From the NCBI GenBank assembly GCA_002914845.1, contig JXTC01000141.1:483168-547167 (forward strand): DNA of 64,000 nt, read 5' to 3'. Origin of the DNA: Trema orientale. Taxonomy: Eukaryota > Streptophyta > Magnoliopsida > Rosales > Cannabaceae. Positions 31,970-43,535 of the stretch are shown here, in pieces. Both the position numbers and the translations under genes were made by a program. The notes below the pieces were generated by a model, which saw nothing but the letters and a program-made list of their open reading frames with translations, had not been told where the DNA came from and searched no databases. Every line of letters starts with the position of its first letter. The stretch's first letter is position 1.

Positions 31970-34900
31970 GTTTCATTTAAAATAAAAAAAAAGAAATACG
32001 AGGTTATTAAATTTAGGGATTTTTTTGCAAAATACACCTTTGTCTTAGTGTATTTTAGGAAATACACCTCTCTTAATAATTATTTTGTGAATACACCTTA
32101 TTAAATTTTGAATTATTTTAAATACAAAAATGGCCTTAGCACTTCTTTTATCAAGGTTCCACGTTCCAGCTAGACAGGAGAGGTCGAGTTGCTAGACGAG
32201 GCGCCTCTCGACACTCGTGTCTAGTGCTTATTTTAGCTCATAATGAACGGGGATCCAGATACAGCTAGATAAGAGAGGTCGAGTTGTTAGATACCTTATC
32301 TAGCGCTAAACATTCAAACTTTTTTCTTTTTCTGATGGAATTGCTAGACACCTTTGTTTGCGCTCGATACCATATCTAGTGCTTTCGACTTAAGGTATAT
32401 AAGTCATTTTGCACATTTTTTTTTTTAAAAAAAAGGGTATAGTTACCTAAAAACTATTGGGAGGGATTTATTTTTTAAAATTGACTATAGAGGGATGTAT
32501 TTCACCTAATTTCTATTAAAGGGGTGATTAGAAGATTATACCTTTTATAAGGTCACTTCTCGAGAATAGACTCAAGTTGATGATTTTTTAGAATCTAAAC
32601 CCCTTAACTTAAAATTTTCTGTAAAGACAATTATGCCCTTAGAGCCAAGAACACATTCTAAAGATTTTTTTCCTCCTTTTCATTTTCTTCTTCAACTATT
32701 TTTTTTTTCCCATTTCATCCCATCACACTTTCAACTTATTTCTGAAACAAGAACAAACTCTAAAGATTTAGTTTATTTTTGTCCAACAAATGGTGAAACG
32801 TGGTCAACTTCCACATTGTTCTTTCTTCTTCAAGCTTCCTTCTATTTGCAATATTTTAGGTTCAAATCAATTTTGTGTGATTGGTAGATTTGTATGATTA
32901 TTGGATTAAAATATACTTTTGAGTAGGAATTAAGACTATAGCTCAAAATAGGAAGTTTGTAGGTAATTTTTGAGCTTAGAATGCTCTAAACCGCAATTGA
33001 CATCGTAGAATACGAAGATTTGGGTCGAAGAAGAGGCCCAGATCTGGCTAAATAAGTGTGTCGAGTATGCTAGACATCCCTATCTGACATTCTAAATATC
33101 CCTGTCTAGCATACTAGACTTCATAGTCGAGCTATTTTCCATAATGCACAATGTTTATTCGACAGTATTGTCTAACCAATAGACACACATGTCTATCCAT
33201 TAAATATATATGTAATTTTTTTTTAGGGTTGTGAAAAACTTTTTATATAAACTAGTTAAAAATAATATTTTTTTCGGTTGCTCTTATATATATATTTACT
33301 TATTTATTTTGTATTTGTTTTAGATATATTATCAATACTCATAATCATATTATGTGATGGCGTGTGGGAAAAGAATGAAGTTCTTGGAATTAGAATGAAA
33401 AGAGATAACGCTCAAAATGCATTATAGCGAAAAAAATGATGACGACAACGAGGATGACCATAATGATGATGATGGTAGTGGTGGTATGGTGATGATGGTG
33501 ATGTTTTTATTTGTGTGATGTAATATTTTTGTATTGCTATGTAATGTGTTGTATGTAATATCATGTTTTATAATGCTATGTCATCTATTATAATGTCATT
33601 TTCATTGAATTAATTGATATCTACAAAAAAAATGCTACTAAATAGTGGTGTCGAGACACTAGACAACGTGTCTAGCAGCCTCAATAGTCCTATTGAGTTC
33701 CTAGAAACAGTGTCTAGATGCTCTCCCAAATGTTAAAGTACTACTAGACGTCTTGTCTAGCAGCCTCGATAATCTTGTTGAGTTCCTAGATACAGTGTCT
33801 AGATACTCTCATAAATGTTAAAATGATACGAAACTATGGTGTCAATTCACTAGACTCCATGTTTAGATTGCTCAATAATTGTATCGAGTCACTATACAGA
33901 GTGTACAGCCATTCTCTCCAATATTAAAAAGCTAATAGACAAGTGTCTAGTTTTTTAGGATAATCAGAATAAATATTTTTTTTATCACCATAATGAGTTT
34001 TTAATTATATTAATTATATTAGAGAATCATCTTAATAAATATAAGTTATTATCATAATTAATTATTCACTATATAAGTGACTTTCTTCCAAGAAATAATA
34101 AGAAAGTGGTCACGATGTGACTAAATTTTTAGTAATATGGATGATATATATTTAATGTTATAATAATTAAAAACTCATTAAGTTAGCAATTATACTTAGT
34201 ATTCATTTCACTTCGTTATGTAAGTTTCTAATTAGAAATAAGAATAATGAAGGCATATTTACTTAGCTATGATTCATCTTTACTTTTTAGTATTCATTAT
34301 ATTTAGCTATAAAAATTATTTAATTAATGTTTAATTCTACTTATTATTTATGTATCTTTTATGTATAATATTTATACATTTTTATAGCTCGACGAATAGT
34401 GTCTAGTAGTTAGACACAATGTCTGGAATGCTCGACGAACAGTGTCTAGTGGCTTGACGCACTATCTGGAACACTCAACAAATAATGTCTAGTGGCTAGA
34501 CACACTATTTGGAATGCTCGATCAACAGTGTCTAGTAGCTAGATGCACCATTTGAGATACTTGAATAATAGTGTCTAGGGATTAGACACCATATCTGGAA
34601 CACTTGACTAATATGTCAAGCTCCTATACATCATGTCTAGCTATTTTATTTATACAATCTCGTATCCTTTATTTATATAAGACATGATTACTCTATTCAA
34701 TTTAATTAGAAACTCGTAACATTGTAACACATTTCATAGTCTTATAAAATATGACATTAAACATATATTGTCTAACGTAATGTTTTTACTACTTTTATGT
34801 AATATGTGTGTTTAAGGGAAATTAGGTGAAATACGCTCCCTTTATAATCAATTTTAGAAAATAAAGCCCTCCAAATAGCTTTTAGGTAACTACACCCTTT

Positions 34901-35445
34901 TTTCAAAAAAATGTGCAAAATGACTTATATACCCTTAAGTCGAAAGCGCTAGACAAAGTTGTCTAGCAACTCCATCGAAAAACAAGTTTGAATATTTAGC
35001 GCTAGACACAAGTGTTGAGCAGCGCTAGGCAAGGTGTCTAGCATCTCGACCCCTTCTGTCTAGCTAGATCTGGATCCCCGTTTGAATGTTATAAGCTAAG
35101 ATATGGTGTCAGAAATGCTAGACATGAGATGGAAAGGCGCCTTATCTAGTAACTAGACCTCTCCTGTCTAGCTGGAATGTGGATCCTTGATAAGAGAAGT
35201 GCTAGGGCCATTTTGGTATTTAAAATAATTTCAAATTTAATAAGATATATTCACCAAAAAATTATTACAAGGAGTGTATTTCCTAAAAGACACTACGACA
35301 AAGGTGTATTTTTCAAAGAATCTCGTTAATTTAATAACCTTGTATTCCTTTTTTTTTTTTTTTTTTTAACGAAACCATATGTGTTTTAAGAAATATGAAA
35401 AAACTCTATAAATTTGATTTTTTATTACAAAAAGGCTTGTAAGTC
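31970..35445. mobile_element. Long inverted-repeat element with many TGTCTAG/CTAGACA motifs
   Basis: A left arm at about 31980-32520 and a right arm at about 34805-35375 are inverted copies of each other over roughly 500-550 bp. Shared landmarks are AAATACACCTTTGTC, CTTTTATCAAGG, CCAGCTAGACAGGAGAGGTC, GGGGATCCAGAT and GCACATTTTT, all in mirrored order. The homology continues outward, past the hAT insertion on the left, to 31272 and 35445. The 2.3-kb interior has no good coding frame. The heptamer TGTCTAG or its complement occurs about 25 times across arms and interior, where well under one would be expected by chance. Long inverted repeats suggest a MULE-type or foldback transposon, and the dense motif could be transposase binding sites. 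The class is inferred. Confidence 0.7.
34385..34640. repeat. Tandem array of about 5 units of 57 bp built on GTGTCTAG…TAGACAC
   Basis: Each unit reads roughly CTCGA(C/T)(G/A)AA(T/C)AGTGTCTAG, four or five bases, (C/T)TAGACAC(A/C)(A/C)(T/C)(A/G)T(C/T)TGGAA. Starts fall near 34388, 34431, 34477, 34517 and 34560. Within a unit the two heptamers face each other. A second, looser array of the same motif lies at 33645-33960. Confidence 0.7.
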
Positions 35446-35705
35446 TATTAGTCACTCTAATATTTTTTTTTTTTATGTTTTTAGAACGAATCAATAAAAA
35501 ATATATATTGTGTATATTCGTAAAAAAATTTTGTTATTAGTACTTGCACTTATAAATGAATTTTTTTGGAGAAACATTTATAAATAACTTTAAGAATGGA
35601 CTAATAGTAACTTATTATTATTCTTGGTTTAATAACCATAAACTTTATTATTATTACTTTAACGTATTTCTCCTTTCTTACTATCATTTTTTTTTTATTC
35701 TTTTA
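35446..35705. other. AT-rich spacer, pre-insertion target of the outer retrotransposon
   Basis: No coding content (the 35556-35747 frame is a Tyr/Phe-rich translation of AT DNA). The last five bases before 35711, CATTG, are repeated at 55691-55695. The ancestral sequence therefore ran from here straight into 55696. Confidence 0.6.
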
Positions 35706-36079
35706 CATTGTGATTGGGGGTCCTTGTTCTGCAAAAAGATAAATTAGAGATAATAGCAATTAATAAAATTGTAGCCCATAATCTACCACCACATGTTAGA
35801 TAGTTAGGATTGTATTATATTATTATACTGAAATTTAAATGACGGGAATGTAAATTGCTTAATTTAATATGCAGTGTTATATATAAAGCGGTCATATTAT
35901 ATAACTCATCTTAATAGAAACCTTATCCCCATGGGTCTACAAGTATTTAAAATGCGAAATTTAAATTACAGAAATTAAATATTAGTAGTTATGTTAGCAC
36001 AATATAATTTGTTAGCACTATGTAGATAATTTGAGCAAAAAAAAAAATAGTGGAGTGAGTAGTTCAGTATTCCAAAATC

Positions 36080-36084
<5 letters not shown>

Positions 36085-36120
<36 letters not shown>
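36085..36120. repeat. AAT trinucleotide microsatellite
   Basis: An uninterrupted run of about 12 AAT units within the LTR. The partner LTR carries a shorter run at 41838-41870. Confidence 0.9.
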
Positions 36121-36122
<2 letters not shown>

Positions 36123-36163
36123 AATAATATTATAAGATAATATTATATAAGATAAATATATAT

Positions 36164-36411
36164 GGGCACCAATCTAGTAGGTATTGTTTTAACCTATCTA
36201 TAAGTACTATTTTGGCCAATTAAAATTGGTCACGTACGTTTTTTTTTATGGTAAAAGAGAAGAGAGAAAAATATTAAATCATGAGTATTTATTTTTATTA
36301 TTTTTTTTCTAATTATTCAAATTATGGTAGTCGTTAGATCATAATCCAACGGCTAAAAAAAATACCTATGGATAGGTAAAAAAAAAAAAAAACCTACTGG
36401 ATTGAAAACCA
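36164..36411. mobile_element. MITE inserted in the LTR (copy A; copy B at 58944-59186)
   Basis: The ends are imperfect inverted repeats: left GGGCACCAATCTAGTAGGTA; right, minus strand, TTTTCAATCCAGTAGGTT. Both then run into ACCTATC(T/C)ATA(A/G)GTA. An AT-rich core contains TAGATCATAATCCAACGGCT. The sister LTR (near 41898) has only a short TA run at the equivalent place, so this is an insertion after the two LTRs were formed. The flanking TA microsatellite hides any target duplication. Confidence 0.82.
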
Positions 36412-36545
36412 ATATATATATATGCAAGAGAATTAAGGGTATGTGGAATTAGATTTAATAATAATAATATTTATATAATAGATATATAACTGTGCACGGT
36501 ATAGAATATATAAAATATAATATTTATATGTATAAGTAGATGATA

Positions 36546-36550
<5 letters not shown>

Positions 36551-36606
<56 letters not shown>
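36551..36606. repeat. TA dinucleotide microsatellite
   Basis: About 27 TA units in the LTR. The partner LTR has only short TA clusters here. Confidence 0.95.
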
Positions 36607-36608
<2 letters not shown>

Positions 36609-37156
36609 TAGAAACCTAGAAGAGAAAATTGATAAAAGAAAAAGAAGAGTTAATAGCTTTGGATGAAGAAAAAAGTAATATACGAGAGATATGAAAGAAT
36701 GAGATAGTGATTAGAAAGAAAGAGAGATTTATTGCTATATTCCTTCTGTCCATTTTTACAAAGGAATGAAGGCCTTTACATAGATGTTCAAAGTGAAGGC
36801 TCACTGCGTGGTGACAACCGTTGAGTGGCACTCCATTACTAAGTGGATTAGCTTTACATCTATTATATAATGGATTAGTTTTTCTTTTGTTTAACAGCTT
36901 GTTATGATGGATTTAATGACAACTTGATATGTGGCTATGATATGGCACCAATTATTGATGATGCGGTATGAACGTAACAGTCTTCCAATAAGAAAATAAC
37001 AATTGTCTTGGGGTGTCAAAATCCTCCTTTGTCCAATATAATTTTGGCACGTCACAGTTTCTTAATTGACCTCATATTGTAAAATTATCACATCATTTTA
37101 TGACTTAATATTTTAATTAGTGATTAATTATAAAAATTTTGTTACACCCCAAAACA

Positions 37157-38640
37157 TTAAGCCTCCTAAGCTATAGTGAATGTGACTATTCACTAGAGCT
37201 CATTACTGTGAATTTTTCTCAATATGATCTTCAAACTTATCTTGGAAGTACTAATTTGATGGAGAGATAATTACTTCTTTTAGATGAATTTTTGAGAGAA
37301 GATGAAGTAACATCACCTTACAGGTACATCCCAACTAGGTTGGCACCTACCTATAAGATAATCCAATATCCTTTTAATTCACGGAAAAATAACTAATACG
37401 AACTGTAAGCAAGCTTGTAATTGCTAGCTCTAGTTGGGTTCCAAATAGTCATGCTGAAACATTTCTCTTGGATTGGCCCAACCCAAACAATGCCTCCTTA
37501 AAACATTAATAGAGCAAAACTCAATGGAAAAAATCTCTAAAAAAAAAAAAAGATTACACTGCATGTGAGCAACCATCTTCAGAAATGAGCTTGTGTATTA
37601 TTGAGAATAATTTTCGTGAAACTTTAGTTGTTGTATTTTGCTTACTTGCCGACATTAATTCTTTGCAAGAGAGCTTGCAATATTGTTGAGAAATATTCTT
37701 AAAATAAGTGAATTCACCAACCTTTGATGCCGAGGATATACTAAGCTTCATTTCTTGATTCTTGAATTTACTTCATATGAGAGAATAATCCTCATACAAA
37801 AATAGTTACTAGCTCAATATAAATAATAAATTTAATTAACTATTCGGAATAGAAATAAGAGAAATAAAGATTGATAAGAATTTAATAATATTAGTCTCCA
37901 ATATTAAAATAGATTATCTCTTTAATTATGATTTGAAAGGTATATTTATTCTTAGATTAAAATGGATGTATGTACCCAACGTTGAATAAACACAACTATA
38001 TTATGACAAAATATGAATAATACGTGAATGTGACGACCAAAAAAAGTGAGCACAAACGACGTGTGAATATGACCATCATAAGTATGATTATTTGTGATTA
38101 TGGCCACTACAGGAAGCAAGCACAAACGATACGTGAGTATAGCCACTTTAAAGAGCAAATACAAATAATATATGAATGCAGTTATTATATAGGATTGAGC
38201 ATAAATTACATATGATTGCAGCCGTAAGGTAATGATGAATATAAACGACATGTGAAGGCGGTTCTGTATTGAGAGGCGAGCATAATCATCATGATTATGT
38301 ATGCATGTAGACAATTAATCTGATAGCATACGAATTTGTATTTTGTCTTTACTACACATTTCTTATTATTAAAATAGAATCAACCATTTATTGAAATATA
38401 AATATTTTACAATCAACAGTCCCCAATGAAAAAGATGTTTATAAAGTTATCATGGTTGGTATTAAAAACTTACCTAGGCTTGCGATCTAGTGGATTATTG
38501 AAAAAGATATTCAAAGGTTTTGACTTTACCAATTATCACAACAATGGTGCGGACGTTTATTTAACTTCATCCATGATTAGGAAAAGGGGTTATTTTCAGC
38601 TCTCTGTTGTTGTTGTCCTAATAGAATTTTGCCTTTTTGA
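37157..38640. other. Non-coding internal part of the outer element
   Basis: Between the polypurine side and gag there is about 1.5 kb without a recognisable domain. Frames at 37554-37751, 37952-38314 and 38426-38656 have no family resemblance. A degenerate tandem array occupies 38020-38300, with units of about 50 bp around GAGCACAAACGACGTGTGAA. Pol is absent. Confidence 0.55.
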
Positions 38641-38659
38641 TCTTTTTTTATGGTAAACT

Positions 38660-41234
38660 TTTCGCATCACAGAGCAGTCGTTTGTGGCATAGCCTATTTT
38701 CTTGTGAGACAAGCAAAACTTGGGATTTCTCATTTCTTCTGGTGTAGGCTGATTTTGGACTTGTGGAAGTCGTAAAACTCCATCTATGATCCAAGCACGT
38801 AATAGAGCAGCAACTTGATTTTGTGCTAGAGGAATTTCTGGTGGAGTTGGTCAGTTTCTTTGGCGAGATTGTTCAACCAAGGCAACCTCCTGCTTTCGTT
38901 TTGAAAAAGGTGGTTTACCCCAATTTTCAAACCTCCCAGAAGATTTGTACAAATCCGTTATTATTTTTTCGGTGTTGCTGACTCAGAACATCAGTTCGGA
39001 AAAATTCGAGATGATATGATTCTGAATGCGGACTTTGTATTCAGCCTGTATACCTTTAACACACATCCGAATAAATTCATTCTGTACGATGATCTCTTTA
39101 TAATCTAGGAATTTTTCCTTGAATCTATTTACATAGGCTGTGAGTGATTCATTTTCCTTTTGTATTATACAGGAAAGATCAGACAAATCTAACTTGCGAT
39201 TTGATATGAAAAATTTGGTGTAGAGTATTGTGATCATCCTAGGTAGAGATACTGCCAGCTGGTATATTGACAAACCACGAATAGGCTTGATCTATGAGAG
39301 ATTTCGAAAATTCCCTCAGCCTTAACTCATGGTAACTGGCAAAGATCCTAAGATCATCCAAGAAACCTATGACATGTTCCTCGACATTATCCTTCTTTCC
39401 ATCAAACTTCCTGAAGCGAGGATCAATATAATCCTTCGGATATGACTTTGACAGAATATGTGCAATATTTGATAAGTGTATTTTACACTTATCTTTACTA
39501 TACTTTCGAGCTTAAGAATTGCTCATCTTTGAGTTTTTTTTACTTGTTTTGTTGTTTTTGATGCATATTTCAGGTGAGAGATTGTTGAGCGAAGAATGTT
39601 ATTTTTCAGAGTTAAATTAGAGGTAAATCAAGAGAGTTGGGTGATAAACTAGCATTGCAACGAGAAGATATTGGCAAAACAGCTCTTAGAACGAATATCA
39701 GAAGCCAACAAAGTCGACGCTACATTTCGGAAAAATTTGGCGCCGTGGCCCCAAAAGCGTGGTGCCACGACGCCAATTCGTGGCGCCCCAGTCTTAACTC
39801 TGTGGTGCTACAGCCTCAGTCTAATGGCACCGCAGTGCCACCATTTGGTGCTGCAGCGCCATGATTCTGCCAGTTTTAGCGCCGCAGCACCAAAAAGTGC
39901 AAAATAGGCTGCAGAAAACCCAGATTTTACTCGTGACAGCTCTTCTATTTAACTCCTCTTTCACTCATCTGGAAAGAAAAAAAAGAAAGGGATGAAAACC
40001 CTAGTAGCCAAAGGGTTCCTAAGCCATTCTAAGGGAGAAAACAACACCAAGGAAGGATTGAAAAAGAAGAAATCAGATTGGAAAACTTCAAAAGAGTTTT
40101 TCTTATCTCTTCTTATTTTTCATCTTCTATTTCCTGCTCATGAATATGTACCTATTTTGTTGTATTTGTTGTGTTTCTCTTTGTATGAACATGAGTTATA
40201 ATTTATTTCTAGGGAGGCGATTGAACCTCTAATGTAATCTAACTATTTTATTTTCCTCTATTGTTCTTGATATCCATTGATTGAGTTGGTTATTCTTTCT
40301 TGAACCTAATGCATCTATTTACTTGGCCATTAAATAGAGTTATGTTATGAAATCTATATGAACTTGGGAAGGGAAATATAGGTTTAGACATAGATAGAAC
40401 AACATAAGATCACCTAGTGTTGGGTGAGTTTACATGGGATAGGAATATACCTATATGACTTGTGTAATCTTGTATGAGAATTACCAAACTTAATGAATCT
40501 AGTCAATTCATGTTAGGATTAACATTAACTTGTCTAGATATTTTTACTTATGTCTTGGAAAGAAGTTTGTGAATACATTAGGATTCTCAGTTGTTAATTC
40601 TAAATAGATAATTATGTTATGAGGAAAACTAGTAGTTGGAGGAGTTAGAGGGTAAATTGCATCCCTAGGTCCCTTACTATTGCTTAAGGAACTATTTTTG
40701 GTTGCTTAATTTCATTCACCATTCTTGCATTTTACCTTGTTATTTACTTTTAAATTCTTACTCAAAACTATCAATTATTGTTGTTTGGATAAATTAGAAA
40801 CTAGTTTTGGTTAGCAGTTATCAATTGTAAATCAAGTACTCACTGTGAGATCGACACTCTCTTACTCTATATTACTTGTTGCGACCCGTATACTTGCGGT
40901 TGTGTGTTAGAAATAGCCCAACAGGGAAGGAGACTGAAAATTCACCGCTGCCATAATTTTACTTGCTTTTTCTACTTTTATTTTGAGTATATCTTGTAGC
41001 TGTTCTTTTGTAATAAAACTGTGAGAGTTCCTATTACTAGTTCTAGCCAAAGTTGTAGTGGTAAGGATGGGAGGGCCATCCAGCATGGTGGGGCTTTGAA
41101 AATTTGACACAGGTATTGTTATGATAAGAGGGGACAAGAGTAACAGTCCTCTGTCCGTTTTTCTTTTTCAGCTCGGCTAATTTCTGCATCATTAGCTCCT
41201 GAGTTTCCACCAAATTCTCCGGAGTGCTTCTCAT
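38660..41234 (-). pseudogene. Degraded gag of the outer element, split by an inserted LTR
   Basis: In element order: an N-terminal part (41234 down to about 40923), an insertion (39470-40922), the capsid-like part (39469 down to 38983) and a zinc knuckle (38715-38674). The middle part reads SYPKDYIDPRFRKFDGKKDN, with FSKSLIDQAYSWFVN and, in another frame, SLTAYVNRFKEKFLDYKE, the classic plant gypsy gag order. The zinc knuckle is CLSHKKIGYATNDC, with Tyr where His is usual. There is at least one stop and one frame change. No protease or polymerase follows. Confidence 0.82.
39470..40922 (+). mobile_element. LTR-like insertion in gag, boundaries approximate
   Basis: The segment starts TGATAAGTGTATTTTACACT, a perfect 10-bp-stem hairpin (39471-39480 with 39484-39493), and ends near GTTAGAAATAGCCCAACA. 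Near the 3' end it has GATCGACACTCTCTTACTC, then ATATTACTTGTTGCGACC, typical of the U5 end of plant gypsy LTRs. The reverse-oriented segment at 51790-52876 is related, sharing CATATAGG/CCTATATG-type words and TCTATATTACTTGT. It breaks a continuous gag. I could not find a matching target duplication, so the ends may be off by about 15 bp. A GGCGC/GGTGC-rich stretch lies at 39730-39900. Confidence 0.65.
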
Positions 41235-41462
41235 CTGGGTAAGGGCCTCTTCTTGCTGACTTAATGTTTCATTGACTGGTATATTTTATTCATCAGCCAT
41301 TTTGACAACACTTTTTTTTCTTTCTTCTTTTTCTTTCCCTTTATTTTATGTTTTTTTAACTCTTTTTTTTGAAAAAAAATTCAATGAAACTTTTTTTTTA
41401 GAATTTCAAGACAATCTTTGAGATTTTGGAAATATTGAAAAAATTTAGTTTCACTTGGCTAC

Positions 41463-41480
41463 TCCCTAGCAGAGTCGCCA
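41463..41480 (-). promoter_or_regulatory. Primer-binding site of the outer element
   Basis: TGGCGACTCTGCTAGGGA on the minus strand, five bases from the LTR edge at 41486. A TGG start and this position are what a tRNA 3' end priming site requires. It resembles the TGGCGACTC-type sites of plant gypsy elements that use tRNA-Arg; that tRNA assignment is from memory. Confidence 0.8.
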
Positions 41481-41485
41481 TTTAA

Positions 41486-41833
41486 TGCTCAGAGATACTT
41501 GTTCTACAAAAAGATAAATTAGAGATAATAATAGTTAATAAAATTGTGGGTCATAATCTAACACCACATGTTAGATAGTTAGGATTGTGCTACATTAATA
41601 TACTGAAATTTAAATGATGGGAATATAAATTACTTAATTTAATATAGAATATTGTATATAAAGCGGTAGTATTACACAAATCGTCTTAATAGACACCTTA
41701 TCCCATGAGTCTATAAGTATTTAAAATACAGAATTTAAATTACAGAAATTAAATGTTAGCAGTTATGTTAGCACCATGTAGATAATTAGAACAAAAGAAA
41801 ATAGTGGGATGAGTAGCTCAGTATTCTAAAATC

Positions 41834-41873
<40 letters not shown>

Positions 41874-42226
41874 TATCATAAGATAATATTATATAAGATA
41901 TATATATATATGCACGGGAATTAAGGATAGGTAGAATTAGATTTAATAATAATATTTATATAATAGATATATAACTTTGCATAGTATAGAATATATATAT
42001 AATATAATATTTATATGTATAAGTAGATGAGATGATACACATGTATTGATGTATACGAATAAAAACCTGGGAGAGAAGATTGATGAAAAAAAAAGAAGAG
42101 TTAATGGCTTTGGATAAAGAGAAAAGTAATACATGAGAGAAATGAAAGAATGAGACGATGATCACAAAAAAAAGAAAAAAAAGAGATTTATTGTTATATT
42201 CCCTCTGTCCATTTTTACAAAGGAAT
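41486..42226 (-). repeat. 5' LTR (element sense) of the outer element, inner part
   Basis: Starts TGCTCAGAGATACTTGTTCT and is interrupted at 42226 by the nested element. The sequence resumes at 55301. Homology to 35711-36767 is continuous apart from the MITE and microsatellites. The minus-strand frames 41943-42165 are LTR translations, matched by the same translation at 36616-36831. Confidence 0.9.
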
Positions 42227-42434
42227 TGTTGACACCAAAAAATAGTTTAACGACGACAATTTAGGTATAACAACGGGATTGTAATTCTAGTTGATAAAAT
42301 AACAACATGATAAGAAAAATGACACAGATTTATAGTGGTTTAGCTGAACTTGAAACAGTCTACATCTACTTTTAGATAATTTTATTAAGAGAATTTAGTA
42401 AGATTTGGTTTACAATAATCTCCTCGATCTTCTA

Positions 42435-42470
<36 letters not shown>

Positions 42471-42816
42471 CTCTCTCTGATCTACTTCTCTTGTTTTAGG
42501 ATCTATATATAATGTTTAAGAAATAATTGTAGTGATGTTACTGTAGCGAGCAGGTAAGAGTAGTTAGGAAATAATATGAGGTTGTCGAAAGTGGTTAAGT
42601 TTGTCCTCCATTATCTCATTTATTGTGCTACAATTATTTTCTCGATAACTATAGATACTGCTTATGGTGGACCTGCTTGCAAATAACCCCATCAAGCTAG
42701 TCTTCTCGCATCATTTATGGTGGATGACATAGTTAAAATTGAGCAATCTTAGCGAGTAGACTCATCGAGTAGGCCCTTTGAGTACTATTTGAGGAGTTCC
42801 GAAAATACGCAAAATA
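42227..42816 (-). repeat. 3' LTR (element sense) of the nested Tat element
   Basis: Begins TGTTGACACC on the + strand and ends GAAAATACGCAAAATA, matching GAAAATATGCACAACA at the partner LTR end (55295). A CT microsatellite at 42439-42466 corresponds to one at 54919-54955. The LTR resembles that of the element in GILT intron 1, sharing TTTATAGTGGTT(T/C)AGC and TCTACTTTTAG/TCTACTGTAG landmarks, so the two families are related. Confidence 0.88.
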
Positions 42817-42832
42817 ATCGCCCCCCAAGTCT
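42817..42832 (-). promoter_or_regulatory. Polypurine tract of the nested Tat element
   Basis: Minus strand GACTTGGGGGGCGAT directly before the LTR. The intronic GILT element has GCTTGGGGGGCAAT at the same place. Such a G-rich tract primes plus-strand synthesis. Confidence 0.75.
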
Positions 42833-43535
42833 TTGGTGCTCGTTCGAGCAGCTGAGACTATTTGTAAGTCTGCTCGAATTTTTAGATTTTGCTTCGAGCT
42901 TTCTTTTTGGAATACTTTCGAGGTGACTTTTGGAGTTCCCAAGATTTTCAGCCATCAGTACTTTGGGAAGTGTGCGGACTTCTTGATCTGTACTATTGGC
43001 TTTAAGGCTATGATGTTGTTTGAACAATTTAGATTATTGTGTCTTTTCAGTTTCACAATCTTCTTTCTCTTTCCTCTATACGAGAGGTTTCAACTGTTCA
43101 TTCTTCATTTTCAAAAAGAGAACTGAAAACTCTGAACATTCTCTTTCTCAAAAACCTGCACGTTTGATCTCTATTTCTAAACCTTCTCTAGACTTTCAAA
43201 GTTGCAAAATTCCTTTTGGACTATATCCGTTCGTATATTTGGCAAAAATTCGTGGTGTCGGGCCTTTTTCTTCTGCAATTGTGTATAATTTCCCTGTGGT
43301 TTTTGGGGAAAAAGTTTCACCGCCATTCTTGAAAGGAGTTTCGCCACTGTTTCAATCGGACCTCTGCCGTGGAATTCTCGCTCCAGTAAGCTCTCGTTCT
43401 CAAAATATTTTTCTTTTCGATTTCTTTTTTATTTAAAAAAAAAACTCTCTTCTCTGGTAGGCTGACTCATCCTAGGACACCTCACACGAGCACAGTGTTC
43501 TCCCTACAGATGCCCTAGGTCTAGCCGTGCACTCC

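Larger units (their letters stand above)
35711..37156 (-). repeat. 3' LTR (element sense) of the outer element, uninterrupted copy
   Basis: It runs from TGATTGGGGGTCCTTGTTCT to ACCCCAAAACA. It aligns with 41486-42226 joined to 55301-55690, for example TAGATAGTTAGGATTGT, CACTGCGTGGTGACAAC and TTTTGGCACGTCA in both. It is about 300 bp longer than its partner because it carries a MITE (36164-36411) and longer AAT and TA microsatellites. The site corresponding to the nested insertion is intact at GGAAT, 36763-36767. Confidence 0.9.

Noticed and set aside
38020-38300. Possible CRISPR-like array
   Set aside because: The repeats are imperfect, of variable spacing and inside a plant retrotransposon. 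There is no constant repeat with unique spacers.
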